Positions 1-8,900 of a DNA stretch of 36,447 nucleotides are shown piece by piece (the first letter of the stretch is position 1; each line of letters starts with the position of its first letter). The stretch covers positions 1 through 36,447 of the forward strand of contig NZ_VJZC01000041.1 of assembly GCF_009377185.1 (NCBI RefSeq), written 5' to 3'. The notes below the pieces were generated by a model that worked only from the letters and a program-made list of their open reading frames with translations, was not told where the DNA came from and did not search any database. A program made the translations under genes and the position numbers. The DNA comes from Streptomyces spongiae. GTDB taxonomy: Bacteria > Actinomycetota > Actinomycetes > Streptomycetales > Streptomycetaceae.

Positions 1-808
1 GGGTGGCGCCGGGCTCGGTCATGTTCACCCCGGCCGCGGTGAGTTTGTCGATGAGCGGGGCGAGTTCGGCGAGTTCGGCGACGATGGAGGGGGCCTTCTC
101 GGTGCCGATGCCCTAGACCTGCTGCATCCCTTCGGCGTCGGCGGCGCGGATGGTGTCCATGGTGGCGAAGTACCGGGCGATACGGCGGGACATCGAGCGG
201 CCGGTGCCGCGGATCCCGAGCGCGCACAGCACCCGTGACAGCGGCTGCTCCTTGGCGGCGCTGATCGCGGCGAGGAGGTTGTCGGTGCTGGTCTCGCCCA
301 TCCGCTCCAGGCTCAGGAGCTGGTCGCGGGTGAGGGTGAACAGGTCGGCGAGATCCGCGACGAGGCCGGCTTCGACGAGCTGGACGACGCGGGTGTGACC
401 CAGGCCTTCGATGTCGAGCTGGCCGCGGCCGGCGGCGTAGGAGAGAGAAGCGACGAGGTGGCTGTTGCGGCCGTTCTCGCAGCGCCAGCGCTGCTCGCTG
501 GTGTCGATGCCGGTACCACAGCGGGGGCACACCTCGGGAAAGGCGATGGGCTGTTCGTCGCCGGTGCGCAGGTGGGCGACGGGGGCTTCGATGCGGGGGA
601 TGACGTCTCCGGCCCGGTGGACCATGACGTGATCACCCAGACGCAGGTCGCGGCGGGTGATGTCGCCCGGGTTGTGGAGGGTGGCGTAGGTGATGGTGGC
701 GCCGTCGATCTCGACCGGCTCCAGCACACCGCGGGGGGCGATGATGCCGGTGCGGCCGACGTTCCACTCGACCTCCAGCAGTCGGGTGATCTTCTCGACG
801 GCCGGCAT
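1..808 (-). pseudogene. ligA: NAD-dependent DNA ligase fragment (truncated, in-frame stop)
   Basis: The leftward reading matches the middle and C-terminal part of LigA-type NAD-dependent DNA ligases, which seal nicks in duplex DNA. It shows the OB-fold start ([19 protein letters not shown]), a four-cysteine zinc finger (CPRCG, then RWRCEN with the last cysteine apparently replaced) and helix-hairpin-helix repeats (IEGLG, LGIRGTG). The N-terminal adenylation domain with its KxDG lysine is missing: homology stops at about 808. A TAG at 113-115 interrupts the frame, and the homologous reading resumes directly after it (GIGTEK) and runs off the window, so a single GAG-to-TAG change is likely. A housekeeping ligase must exist elsewhere. 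This is a decayed accessory copy, and the rest of it lies left of the window. Confidence 0.8.
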
Positions 809-983
809 TCTTTGTCGAGTGACTGTTGTTGTTCAGCTTCGTTGAAGAGGGTGTGACAGAGGAACTGGACATCCCGAGGCACTGGCAACTCACCGGCTCG
901 ATCTGAAACGCGATCTTGGAGAGCTGGAGCCGTTCCTTGTCGGGGGTGTTGAGGATCTTGCACAACGGGCACGGCTACGCGGG
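809..983. other. Junction between ligase remnant and integrase remnant
   Basis: A short stretch that I cannot assign on either strand. It separates two degraded genes of opposite orientation and is probably rearrangement debris. Confidence 0.3.
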
Positions 984-2061
984 GCTCGTCACAGGCAGGG
1001 GTTCGTGCTGGGCCCGGACGGACGGCCTGATCCGCGAGTCAATGCCTGCCTGACCTCGGCGAAGTGGCGCAATCTGGGTAGGGAGACGGAGAAGGATTAC
1101 TCATACTCTCTGGTGGTGTGGCTCAACTTCCTGCACATCCTCGGCGCGCAGTGGTGGGAGGCCACCGAGGATCACGCGGAAGAGTTCCTTCTGGCGTGTC
1201 ACGGACCCGGCGAACGGCGAGCGCATTCAGACGAACTCCTTCTCCCGGGACCTCGCCGGCTTGAAGAAGTTCTACAGGTGGGTCGGCCGAAAGTACGGGA
1301 TCGCCAACCCGTTCGAGGACTTCGATGCGCCCCCGATCGCACGGAGGTCGAACGTCAAGTGGTTCGACCCTGCAGGCTTCGCCCGCTGGCTTGCCCTTGG
1401 CATTCGCGGCATGGACCTGGACGGGCGTCCCGACCAGTGGTGGCGGGGCCGCAACGAGCAGCGCGACACCGCGTTCTGTCAGGGCCTCTTTGGCAACGGG
1501 CTCCGAGTCGCCGAGTGGGCAAGTGTCGTGATTCCGGAGCTTCCGCACTACGACCGACGGCGGCACTACTACGCGGGCCACCTTGCCGATGCCTGCGCGA
1601 AAAAAGGCTACGGACACCCGTACTGGACACCGCAGAGCGCGATGAGGGGGGGCTTGTCCTACATGGAGGGGCCGCGGGCGGCCGCAGTCCGCAGGGCTCA
1701 ACAGGCGGGACGCTACGAGCGTGTCCAGGACCGGCGCACGGTGCTTGCCACCCACGGGACCGACGCGGTCACCTTGGAGCGCCCGGAGGGTGGCACTGAG
1801 AAGTGGCTGTGGAACGACGTTGGGAAGTTGACCCGGCTGCGGCTGTTTCGCCGGACCGAGCAGGGGCTGGAGCCGGTCGCCTTGTGGTTGAACGAGGACG
1901 GACTGCCGCGGGTCTGGACCGGCTGGGAGCACACGTTCAAGGCCGCGAACGAGCGGATCGAGGCGCTGGGGTTGGAAGGCTTCGTCTGCAGTACCCACAT
2001 GCTTCGTCACTCATGCGCCTTGAAGTGGTATTCGATCGGCAAGCTCGTGCGCACGGCCGGG
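984..2061 (+). pseudogene. Tyrosine recombinase / phage-type integrase, frameshifted and 3' truncated
   Basis: The N-terminal part (from GFVLGPDGRPDPRVN) is in one frame up to about 1190. The rest continues in the next frame (TDPANGERIQTNSFSRDL, then KKFYRWVGRKYGIANPFEDF). The first half is a core-binding domain. The second half holds a catalytic-domain arginine region (GNGLRVAEWASV) and the conserved box-II HxLRHS motif (HMLRHSCALKWYSIGKLV). The gene stops being homologous at about 2061, before the final His and nucleophilic Tyr, where an IS5-type transposase piece begins. With a frameshift and no nucleophile it cannot recombine DNA. Similar large integrase-like proteins occur in Streptomyces accessory regions; the specific family is not certain. 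Confidence 0.75.
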
Positions 2062-2062
2062 C

Positions 2063-2479
2063 TCGAAACACCACGTGCTGACCGACGCCTGCGGCACCCC
2101 GTTGCGCGTGTCCCTGACCGGCGGTCACCGCAACGACATCACCCAGCTCCTGCCCCTGGTCGACGGCCTGCCGCCGGTACGTGGCAAACGAGGCAGGCCT
2201 CGGCGCAAGCCCCGCACGTTATACGCCGACCGCGGCTACGACCACGACATCTACCGCCGCCGGCTGCGCGAACGCGGCATCACACCGAAGATCGCCCGGC
2301 GCGGCGAGCCGCACGGCTCGGGCCTGGGGTAAATCCGATGGGTTGCCGAGTCCGCCATCGCCTGGCTCCACGGCCCCCGCCGACTGCGGATCCGCTGGGA
2401 AGCACGCGACGACATGCACGACGCCTTCCTCCAGCTCGCCCACTGCGTGACCCTCGCCCGAAAGAATCCAGCATTCTGA
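2063..2479 (+). pseudogene. IS5-family (DDE) transposase, C-terminal fragment
   Basis: The reading SKHHVLTDACGTPLRVSLTG, then GGHRNDITQLLPLVDGLPPV and YADRGYDHDIYRRRLRERGI is the C-terminal DDE region of IS5-family transposases. HVLTDACG and YADRGYD carry catalytic-region motifs. An in-frame TAA at 2330-2332 interrupts it between HGSGLG and IRWVAESAIAWLHGPRRLR; the frame then runs to TGA at 2477-2479. The N-terminal part is absent, because the piece abuts the integrase remnant. It is non-functional. Confidence 0.8.
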
Positions 2480-2567
2480 AAGGACCCCTTAAAGCCCAAC
2501 CGGCCGATGACCTCCAGCTCGCCGTGCAGAGGCCCTGAACTCCTGGGCACGGCCACCGCGGTCGTCG

Positions 2568-2739
2568 CAGCAGCGTGTAGCCCGAGCCCGGGACCTGCTG
2601 GAGCCGAGCGACCTGTCGGTGGACCAGATCGCCGACCGGGTTCGGCTTCCCCAGGAGCACCTCCCTGCGCCAGCACCTGCACGCGGCGATCGGCATCTCA
2701 CCCCAGGCGTACCGGCGTACGTTTCAGGCGGCCCGCTAG
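2568..2739 (+). pseudogene. AraC/GlxA-type regulator, C-terminal HTH fragment
   Basis: The reading LLEPSDLSVDQIADRV followed, after a one-base shift near 2639, by SLRQHLHAAIGISPQAYRRTF and a TAG stop is the second helix-turn-helix of GlxA-type AraC regulators, down to the usual C-terminal end. The extra T is in the run cgggttcggc. The N-terminal DJ-1-like domain is absent. Confidence 0.65.
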
Positions 2740-2773
2740 TGTCCTGCGCCAGTAGTTGATCGTTAGTAGTTGC

Positions 2774-3283
2774 GTGACTTCTGCTGCTGGTGCGTCGGTT
2801 CCTCGTCGGGGCCCGAAGCTGGAACCGCTGCTGCTGTCTGATGACGAGCGGGCGGTGTTGGAGCGGTGGACGCGGCGGGCGTCGTCGGCGCAGGCACTGG
2901 CCCTGCGCGCGCGGATCGTGCTGGCGTGTGCAGGGCGGCTCGACGGCCTGGTCGACGAGCCCCGGCCGGGCCGGCCGCCCACCATCAGCGTTGAGCAGGT
3001 GGAAGCGGTCGTGGTCACAACGCTGGAGGAGATCCCGAAGAACGCCACCCACTGGTCGCGCAAGACGATGGCGGAACACAGCGGCCTGTCGAAGTCCACC
3101 GTCGGCCGGATCTGGCGGAAGTTCCAGCTCAAACCGCATCTGACAGACACCTTCAAGCTGTCGACGGACCCGTTGTTCGTGGAGAAGGTTTACGACGTTG
3201 TCGGCCTGTACTTCAACCCGCCCGAGGGGGCGGTCGTGCTCTCGGTGGACGAGAAGTCGCAGATCGTGTGCCACGAACGCTGA
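2774..3283 (+). pseudogene. IS630-family transposase, N-terminal fragment with internal deletion
   Basis: The sequence [20 protein letters not shown] is followed by an HTH region and [37 protein letters not shown] and [11 protein letters not shown], all in the order seen in IS630 transposases. SVDEK contains the first catalytic Asp. The usual helix-turn-helix between the ACA and RLDGL segments is shortened, which suggests an internal deletion of about 25-30 codons. The frame ends right after the first catalytic Asp, so the remaining DDE residues are gone. GTG at 2774 is taken as the start because homology begins just after it. Confidence 0.75.
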
Positions 3284-3320
3284 AGGAGGCGCTGAGGTAG
3301 CTGCCTCTGGAAGCGGTGCT

Positions 3321-3835
3321 GTGCGAGAGATGGAGGTAGGTCCTCCGGGGTCGCCCTGCAGGGGGAGATCCCAAACCACCGCAGGCTGCGCCGGTTAAGT
3401 GTCAGAAAGGCGAGCGTGAGCGAACCGCTGATGACGTGTCGTAAATTTTCTCAGTGGCGTCGAAACCGGGGCATGATCTGGGCTCCGGGACAAGTCCGGG
3501 GGGAGCCTGCTGACTGCCCGGACGGCGTCCGGCATGGAGGCGGCGCGAGTCTGGCCCGGGCTCTTGCATGGAACGTGGGAACCTGTCGCCCCGATACTGC
3601 CGCCGGCCCGTTGGGCCGGAGGCGAGAGGGAGAACCCCAAGCGGACAAAACCGCGAGGAGTCGAGTACCGATGCGGGGCACGGGGGCGGACCGTCTCGTA
3701 GTAGCGATGAGGCCCGGTAATGCGGGTGGAGCGAAGGGGACGGATCGTTCGGATCTGCTTGGTGGCCAACCGGAGTGCCCGGCGACGAGGCCGCCAAGCT
3801 GATCCGGGCGCGGTCGTGCCGGGAACCGCATCCGG
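3321..3835 (+). mobile_element. Group II intron, 5' (domain I) fragment
   Basis: No protein is evident here. The stretch around 3655-3745 (gagtaccgatgcggggca, then tcgtagtagcgatgaggccc and tggagcgaaggggacggat) has the wording typical of the 5' RNA half of bacterial group II introns just before the intron-encoded protein. A GTGCGAGAG at 3321 fits the 5' intron consensus GTGYG. The reverse transcriptase/maturase gene and domains V-VI are absent; a hydrolase fragment follows instead. The call rests on memory of intron 5' regions, not on a folded model. Confidence 0.5.
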
Positions 3836-3869
3836 CAGGCTGGTACCGAAGCCCTCCAGGGCGCGAGGC

Positions 3870-4082
3870 GCGATGCTCTTGACCACGGAAGAGCCGCGCG
3901 CGACCGTCGACCCGTCCGCGCCGTCCGTATACGTGGTCTGCACGAAGGACCGGACGGTCCGGGTCGGGGCTCAGCGCGAATGCGCGGCACACGCCACCGA
4001 GAGCATCGAGATCGACTGCGACCACTCCCCCTTTTTCTCCGCCCCGGACCGGCTGGCGGCGCTTCTGGCCGAGCAGGCCGGC
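3870..4082 (+). pseudogene. Alpha/beta hydrolase, C-terminal fragment
   Basis: AMLLTTEEPRATVDPSAPSV, YVVCTKDRTVRVGAQRECA and IEIDCDHSPFFSAPDRLAAL are the last part of esterase-type alpha/beta hydrolases. CTKDR has the acid-loop Asp and DCDHSPF the catalytic His. The nucleophile-containing N-terminal part is absent, and upstream sequence in the same frame is intron-like. The fragment cannot be active. Confidence 0.6.
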
Positions 4083-4136
4083 CGGCCGTGGTCGGCCAGG
4101 CGTCGCAAGGTTCCGGTAGGCGGTGGCCCGGGAACC

Positions 4137-4271
4137 AGTGGCCTGTCGTACGGCACGGTTCTCAACCGGCTGCACGAGGCCGGGACCGAGATGCGCACGT
4201 CATGGCAGACCCGTCGGATGCGCCAGGACCCTCAGGCACGTCAACGCCTCGCAGCGCATCTCCGCAGATTC
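4137..4271 (+). pseudogene. Helix-turn-helix protein fragment
   Basis: GLSYGTVLNRLHEAGTEMRT followed by an arginine-rich tail (RRMRQDP) looks like the end of small actinobacterial HTH proteins of the type found beside recombinases. It is fused in frame to the preceding hydrolase tail, so the open frame is a chance join of two remnants. Confidence 0.4.
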
Positions 4272-4582
4272 CCGCCACGTGGCACGCCCCGGGCGGGCGC
4301 GTCCTTGACCCGGCCAGCGGCCGCCCTGACACCGAATGGCGCGTGGCCACCGACGGCCGGGCCCGCTAAAACCACGGGTGGTGCCCGGAACCGACCTCCA
4401 TCGGCGCCAGAAAGGTCCCCAGGATTGCCGTCCTGGAGGCCCTCGTCATACCGGCCCCGAGCGGAGGCAGGCGTCCCCATCGCAGCTCGACCGAGGTCGA
4501 AACAGAGCCCCGCCAGAGTGGTCCACTCTTGATCCACGCCGGTCAACTCAGGTCCCCCAGAGGCCTGTTGCAGAGGCCGCTG

Positions 4583-4654
4583 CCTCTGACTGCCTCCGAG
4601 CGACCCGGGTCGAACCGGGGTCGAATCAGAGCGGTTTCCTCTGACTGCCTCCGA
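4583..4654. repeat. 17-bp direct repeat pair
   Basis: cctctgactgcctccga occurs at 4583-4599 and again at 4638-4654. The 38 bp between the copies include a GGGTCGAA-type motif. Apart from a hairpin (CAGAGG...CCTCTG, about 4571-4588) the surroundings contain nothing I can assign. Its role is unknown. Confidence 0.6.
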
Positions 4655-5167
4655 TCGCCTCTGCAACCCGTCCTAGCAGGTCACAGCCTCATCGCCTCGC
4701 ATAAGCGCAGGTCAGAAAGGTTCGCTAGCTTTACCACTGGTTTCTGGCAAAAGCGGTGATGTGCGGCATGGCAGTTCCCGTCCCTGTTGGCGGGGCTCCG
4801 TCGCCCCGCGTGCCGTGGTTGGAATCAGGGTCGTGAGGCTTGCACCGGCCGGCAAGACGGCTTCTGTCAGACGGAAGAACTTCTGTAAAGGGGCTGGTCA
4901 GAGCCCTGTTCCGTCAACGCCTAGTCGCCAGAGCGGAGGGTCGCGTGGTGCGACCATGTGGTTCGCGCTCGGGGGAGCCTGCGGCGGCGACGGCGAGTGC
5001 GACTACTCGCTACGCTGCGTTAATCGCCCACAAATGTCCACCTAGTTCCAATTGTGAAACTCCCCTGTCGGTGGATGCTCGGTACAGCGGCAAGAATCAG
5101 CATCACTGCAGGTCAACTACTGTTCGTTTTGGATTCTGGGACCCTCGGGTCGAATCCGGGTCGAATC
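4606..5167 (+). repeat. Two copies of a 22-bp double GGGTCGAAYC motif
   Basis: A 22-mer made of two tandem gggtcgaa units is at 4606-4627 and again, with two differences, at 5146-5167. The second copy ends 13 bp before the IS701-type inverted repeat. The gggtcgaatc core resembles a tRNA T-arm, but I see no acceptor stem or anticodon arm. The stretch between the copies (4660-5140) has no recognisable gene. Confidence 0.5.
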
Positions 5168-5180
5168 CGCACCCTTTTAG

Positions 5181-5197
5181 TACTCCAGCCGTAGATC
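5181..5197 (+). repeat. Left terminal inverted repeat (IS701-type)
   Basis: A 17-bp repeat, perfectly inverted at 7185-7201. Preceded by TTAG. Confidence 0.75.
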
Positions 5198-5269
5198 GCA
5201 ATCTCGCTGGTCAGGGGCGGTGTGAAGGCAGGTACGGCCTGCGCCGGGCCCCTCCCACCGGCTAAGAAC

Positions 5270-5728
5270 TCAGGTCGACGCAACCGACGACATCAGCTCC
5301 TCCAGCTTGTTGAGGCTCTGAGTCCAGCCTTCCTCGTGAAGAGCTTGGCGCCGCTCAGTGGCGAAGTCGCCCTGGCTGAAGACCAGCTCGGCCGAGGTAC
5401 CGCCGATATCGCGAAGGGACAGCGTCACCACCGTCTCCCGATCCTCGGGATCGGGATCCTCCCACCGGAAGGTGTAGGACAGGCGTTCCGGAGGGTTGAC
5501 CACAAGGAATTCCCCCACCAGGTAGAACCGATCGCCTTCCGGAGGCTGCATCGCGATCCGGTAACCACCTCCTGGCCGAAGGTCGCTTTCCACATCCGGG
5601 GTGGTGAACCCGTCGGGGCCCCACCACTTGGCCAATTCCTGCGGTTCGGTCAACGCTCGGAATACGACCGGACGCGGTGCGCGGAGGACACGTTGCATGT
5701 GCAGCCTCAGCCCGCCATCGTGCGTCAT
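5270..5728 (-). CDS. SRPBCC / AHSA1-family protein
   Basis: A 152-residue protein of the SRPBCC superfamily (AHSA1-like), cytosolic proteins with a deep hydrophobic pocket that often bind small lipophilic ligands. Diagnostic stretches are HMQRVLRAPRPVVFRALTEP, KWWGPDGFTTP, LRPGGGYRIAM and EEGWTQSLNKLEELM, covering the full domain from first strand to C-terminal helix. ATG at 5728 is chosen because AGGAGG lies 6 bp upstream; a longer open frame reaches 5809 without a better site. Genes of this family often sit next to an ArsR regulator, but none is present. The gene lies between two IS701-type left ends and may be mobile cargo. Its ligand cannot be told from sequence. Confidence 0.85.
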   Translation of the reverse strand: MTHDGGLRLHMQRVLRAPRPVVFRALTEPQELAKWWGPDGFTTPDVESDLRPGGGYRIAMQPPEGDRFYLVGEFLVVNPPERLSYTFRWEDPDPEDRETVVTLSLRDIGGTSAELVFSQGDFATERRQALHEEGWTQSLNKLEELMSSVAST

Positions 5729-5781
5729 CACGAACCTCCTCCGGCCGAAGGCGTCGGGATTGACCACCGCACTTATCCTAT

Positions 5782-5842
5782 GTATCCCCGCCGCAGGCTG
5801 CGATCTCACAGGTCAGGGGCGGTGTGGGGGCAGGTGCGGCCA
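5782..5842 (+). repeat. Degenerate second copy of the IS701-type left end
   Basis: tatccccgccgcaggctgcg and the following bases match 5181-5241 over about 60 bp, including the block ggtcaggggcggtgtg. It sits about 20 bp before the transposase start, where the native IS left end would be expected. Confidence 0.6.
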
Positions 5843-5861
5843 CCGGTGATCATCGCGTGTT

Positions 5862-7177
5862 GTGTGGACAAACGAAGATCAAGCGGTGGCCGCAGGCCAT
5901 AGCGTAGACCCCGCTCGCTGGCGGGACCTGTTCGATGTCCTGATGGGCCGGATCGCGGGTCGCTTCGCGCGGGTCGAACCGCGACGTCGCGCACGGTCCC
6001 TAGTCCTGGGACTGTTGTCGGACCTGCCACGGAAGAATTGCTGGACGATCGCCGAGCATGCCGGACACGCCACACCGGACGGCCTGCAGCACCTGCTGGC
6101 CCGGGCTAAGTGGGACGTCGAGGCAGTCCGCGACGACCTGCGCGGATACATCGTTGAGCACCTCGGCGGCCAGGACGCCGTATTGGTCGTCGACGAGACC
6201 GGCGATCTGAAGAAGGGTACCCATACGGTCGGCGTGCAGCGCCAGTACACCGGCACCGCGGGCCGCATCGAAAACTCCCAGGTTGCCGTCTACCTCGTCT
6301 ACTCAACTCCGGCCGGACACGCCGCGATCGACCGGGAGCTGTACGTCCCGCGCTCGTGGACCGATGACCCGGACCGCTGCCAGGCAGCCGGGATCCCCGC
6401 CGAGATCGGCTTCTCCACCAAGCCGGCTCTGGCCACTACGCTGATCACGCGCACCCTGGACGCCGGCATCCACGCCGCCTGGGTCACTGGTGACGAGGTC
6501 TACGGTGCCAACCCGCACCTGCGCACCGCACTCGAAGCCCGGCAGACCGGCTACGTCCTCGCCGTCGCCTGTGACCACCAGATCCCCACCCACGCCGGGA
6601 AGCTCCGGGCCGACGCCCTGGCCAGGAAGCTGCCCAAACGGGCCTGGCAGCAACGCTCCGCAGGCACCGGAGCCAAGGGACTGCGCTTCTACGACTGGGC
6701 TGTGGCCGACATCACCGACGTCCGCCCCGGCCACCACCAACTGCTGATCCGGCGCAACCGCCGCACTGGCGAACTCGCCTTCTACCGATGCTACTCACCC
6801 GCTGCCGTTCCCCTGGCCACCCTCGTGCGCGTCGCCGGACGCCGATGGGCGATCGAGGAAACCTTCCAGTCCGGAAAGGGGCTGGCCGCACTCAACACCA
6901 GGTCAGACGGTGGACGTCCTGGCGCCGGTGGGTCACCCTCGCGATGCTTGCGCACGCCTTCCTCGTCGTGACCGCCGCACAGGAACAGGCCCGCCACCCG
7001 TCCCCGGACGGGCTGATCCCCTTGACCCGCAACGAGATCCAGCATTTGTTCACCACGCTGATGGCCCAGCCCGCCCACGGCCCGGCTCACCGGCTTCGAT
7101 GGTCCGACTGGCGACGACGACACCAAGCCCGCGCCCGCAACGGCCACTACCTGCGACAAACAGCCCAGACCCCATGA
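5862..7177 (+). pseudogene. IS701-family transposase (frameshifted)
   Basis: The first frame (GTG 5862 onward) gives a nearly full-length IS701 DDE transposase: VLVVDETGDLKKGTHTVGVQ with the first Asp, WVTGDEVYG with the second, and WAIEETFQSGKGLAALN with the Glu region. Near 6898 the homology moves to another frame (QVRRWTSWRRWVTLAMLAHA, ending QTAQTP at 7177), so one or more bases were lost. Unless programmed frameshifting rescues it, and I see no slippery run, the enzyme lacks its correct C-terminus. Confidence 0.85.
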
Positions 7178-7184
7178 AGATCAA

Positions 7185-7201
7185 GATCTACGGCTGGAGT
7201 A
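7185..7201 (-). repeat. Right terminal inverted repeat (IS701-type)
   Basis: Exact inverse of 5181-5197, beginning 8 bp after the transposase stop. Followed by CTAG at 7202-7205. Confidence 0.75.
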
Positions 7202-7355
7202 CTAGGCTGTTGAGCGTGTCACCGCTGGTCAGGATGCAGTGAAACCGCGCACTGGATCGCCTCGCGGATGAGGGCGGCGCGGCTAGCAGTCAGACCGGCG
7301 AGCCGCTGAACAGGGGCTGAGTGTCTGTGGTCGCCTGCTAGGGGCAGGTAAACTG

Positions 7356-7512
7356 GTCTGTTACAAGGCGGGCGAGCCCTTCGAGGCTGATCTACCGGCC
7401 CTGTTCCGATGCCCGGCCCGACGGGCGTACGAGCTTCTCCTGGAATGACTACCGCGACCTCATCCAGACCGCCCACCAGCAACTCGGCGGACCGGTCGTG
7501 CTGGTCCCCTCA
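7356..7512 (+). pseudogene. IS630-family transposase, C-terminal-region fragment
   Basis: CYKAGEPF, then after a one-base shift RLIYRPCSDARPDGRTSFSW and NDYRDLIQTAHQQLGGPVVL match the part of IS630 transposases just before the second catalytic Asp. The usual VWDNLNxH is missing, because sequence diverges after VVLV. Together with the N-terminal piece at 2774-3283 it shows that IS630-type elements have decayed in this area. The bases from 7206 to 7355 show nothing else. Confidence 0.55.
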
Positions 7513-7625
7513 GCACTCACTTACAGTCCCGTGCTGGGAGGATGATCAGACTCCTCGTCGGATCGCTGGGCTTCATATCGGTTACGGTGTTGCTGTTATG
7601 GCTGCTTGAGGAGGTGGGACGTTCC

Positions 7626-8318
7626 GTGGCAGAACCTGTTCCTGCGCGGGCGGGCGCGGCGTCGGCTCGGCGTTCTCCTGGGCGGCCGCCGGTGCCGTTG
7701 GAGCGCATCGTCGCTACAGCACTGCGGATCGTGGACGAGGACGGCTCCGACGCTCTGTCGATGCGGACGCTGGCTCAGCGTCTGGGGTCGGGCACGGCGA
7801 CGCTGTATCGGCACTTCGACAACCGGGCGGCCCTGGTCGCTCATGTAGTGGACCGCATGTTCGGCGTCGTGGAGCTGAACGGCGACGAGCTCCTCGCGAT
7901 GGGCTGGGAGCGGGCGCTGCGGACGGTCGCGCACACCATGTTCGACGCCTTGGCCCGGCACCGGAACGCGGCGCGCTTGATGGTCGAGCAGATTCCGCTG
8001 GGGCCGAACGCCATGGCGCTGCGGGAGAGCTGTGTCGCGGTGTTGCTCGACTGTGGTTTCCCGCCGCGAGTTGCCGCGTACGCGTACGCGACTCTGGCCC
8101 GCTACGTCCTCGGGTTCGCCGTACAGGTCAACGGGCATGGCGGCGCAGGACGACCCGACGACATGCAGGCGGAGGCCGCCTTTCAGAGCGTGGATCCTGA
8201 CCTGTTCCCGGCCACCGTCGCCGTTGCCGGGGTGATGCCGGTTCCGATCGAGGACGAGTTCTCATTCGGCCTCGACCTGCTTCTCAGCGGGCTTGCCCGC
8301 CTGCGCAACGAGGTCTGA
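7626..8318 (+). CDS. TetR/AcrR-family transcriptional regulator
   Basis: A 230-residue TetR-type repressor. The N-terminal DNA-binding domain spans about residues 20-75: VPLERIVATALRIVDEDGSD, LSMRTLAQRLGSGTATLYRH and FDNRAALVAHVVDRMFG. The C-terminal ligand domain follows, with FAVQVNG and a hydrophobic end FGLDLLLSGLARLR. GTG at 7626 is preferred because GAGGAGG lies about 11 bp upstream; GTG at 7614 is the alternative. It stands alone between an IS630 fragment and LysR fragments, so its target cannot be deduced from neighbours. Autoregulation is usual for the family. Confidence 0.85.
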   Translation: MAEPVPARAGAASARRSPGRPPVPLERIVATALRIVDEDGSDALSMRTLAQRLGSGTATLYRHFDNRAALVAHVVDRMFGVVELNGDELLAMGWERALRTVAHTMFDALARHRNAARLMVEQIPLGPNAMALRESCVAVLLDCGFPPRVAAYAYATLARYVLGFAVQVNGHGGAGRPDDMQAEAAFQSVDPDLFPATVAVAGVMPVPIEDEFSFGLDLLLSGLARLRNEV

Positions 8319-8454
8319 CCGAGCGACGTGATCACTAGGACGAGTTCTGGAAACGGACCGCTCCTTCGGGCAGATCGCGCTCCGCGGTCAGTGGCAGCTC
8401 CACGGAGGTGAGCATGTCCCGGTAACGTTCCGCCAGTTGGGAAGGGAGCTTTCT

Positions 8455-8693
8455 GCTGAAAACCCCAGCTCCCGGAAGTAGCCGGACCCGATCCGCCGTG
8501 CATGGCGCGACCAGCGCAGCGGTACCGTCACCCCGATCCCCTCGACCGCGAACAGAAGTGCGGCCTACACCTGGCCCGTGCGCGCCACGGCACGCGGAGT
8601 GAACCCGAAGTGGCCCGCCAGGCGGTCCACCACTTCGCTCATGCCCTGTTCCGGCTCGTAGACTCGGTACACGAGGTGGTCGAGGGCCGCGAA
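8455..8693 (-). pseudogene. LysR-type regulator, C-terminal half of the effector domain (fragment)
   Basis: FAALDHLVYRVYEPEQGMSE, VVDRLAGHFGFTPRAVARTG and, after a frameshift, VEGIGVTVPL are typical of the second half of LysR substrate-binding domains. No HTH precedes it. It starts at 8693 and points away from another LysR piece that starts at about 8697 on the other strand. Confidence 0.55.
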
Positions 8694-8696
8694 GGC

Positions 8697-8900
8697 GACG
8701 TCCCTGTCCTGACCGTGCGGTCCCTCGCCTCGGGCATCCTGCCGCCGTCCGCGGCACGCTGGCACTCGACATTGCTGCGGCTGCACGACTACTCACACCG
8801 CCGGGACCTGGAGGAGGCCATGCGCGGCGGGCAGGGCGACATCGCGGTCGGTCCACGACCGCACCTCTGGGAAGGGCCGGTCCATTCCCTAGCTGGGCGC
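8697..8900 (+). pseudogene. LysR-type regulator, N-terminal half of the effector domain (fragment)
   Basis: VPVLTVRSLASGILPPSAAR, LRLHDYSHRRDLEEAMRGGQ and GDIAVGPRPHLWEGPVHSL read as the first half of a LysR effector-binding domain on the plus strand. It lies back to back with the C-terminal half at 8455-8693. No start or HTH is present. From 8900 to 9160 I see no recognisable gene. Confidence 0.5.

Larger units (their letters stand above)
5181..7201. mobile_element. IS701-type element with an SRPBCC passenger gene
   Basis: tactccagccgtagatc at 5181-5197 and its exact reverse complement at 7185-7201 form perfect 17-bp terminal inverted repeats. They are flanked by TTAG (5177-5180) and CTAG (7202-7205), both fitting the YTAR target known for IS701 insertions; the two are not identical. 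Inside are an intact SRPBCC gene and a frameshifted IS701 transposase. A second, degenerate copy of the left end (about 5782-5842, roughly three quarters identical by eye to 5181-5241) lies between them. The unit could therefore be an IS that picked up a passenger gene, or the overlap of two related IS copies. Confidence 0.6.

Noticed and set aside
4606..4627. Possible tRNA T-arm
   Set aside because: No acceptor, D or anticodon arms can be built around it.
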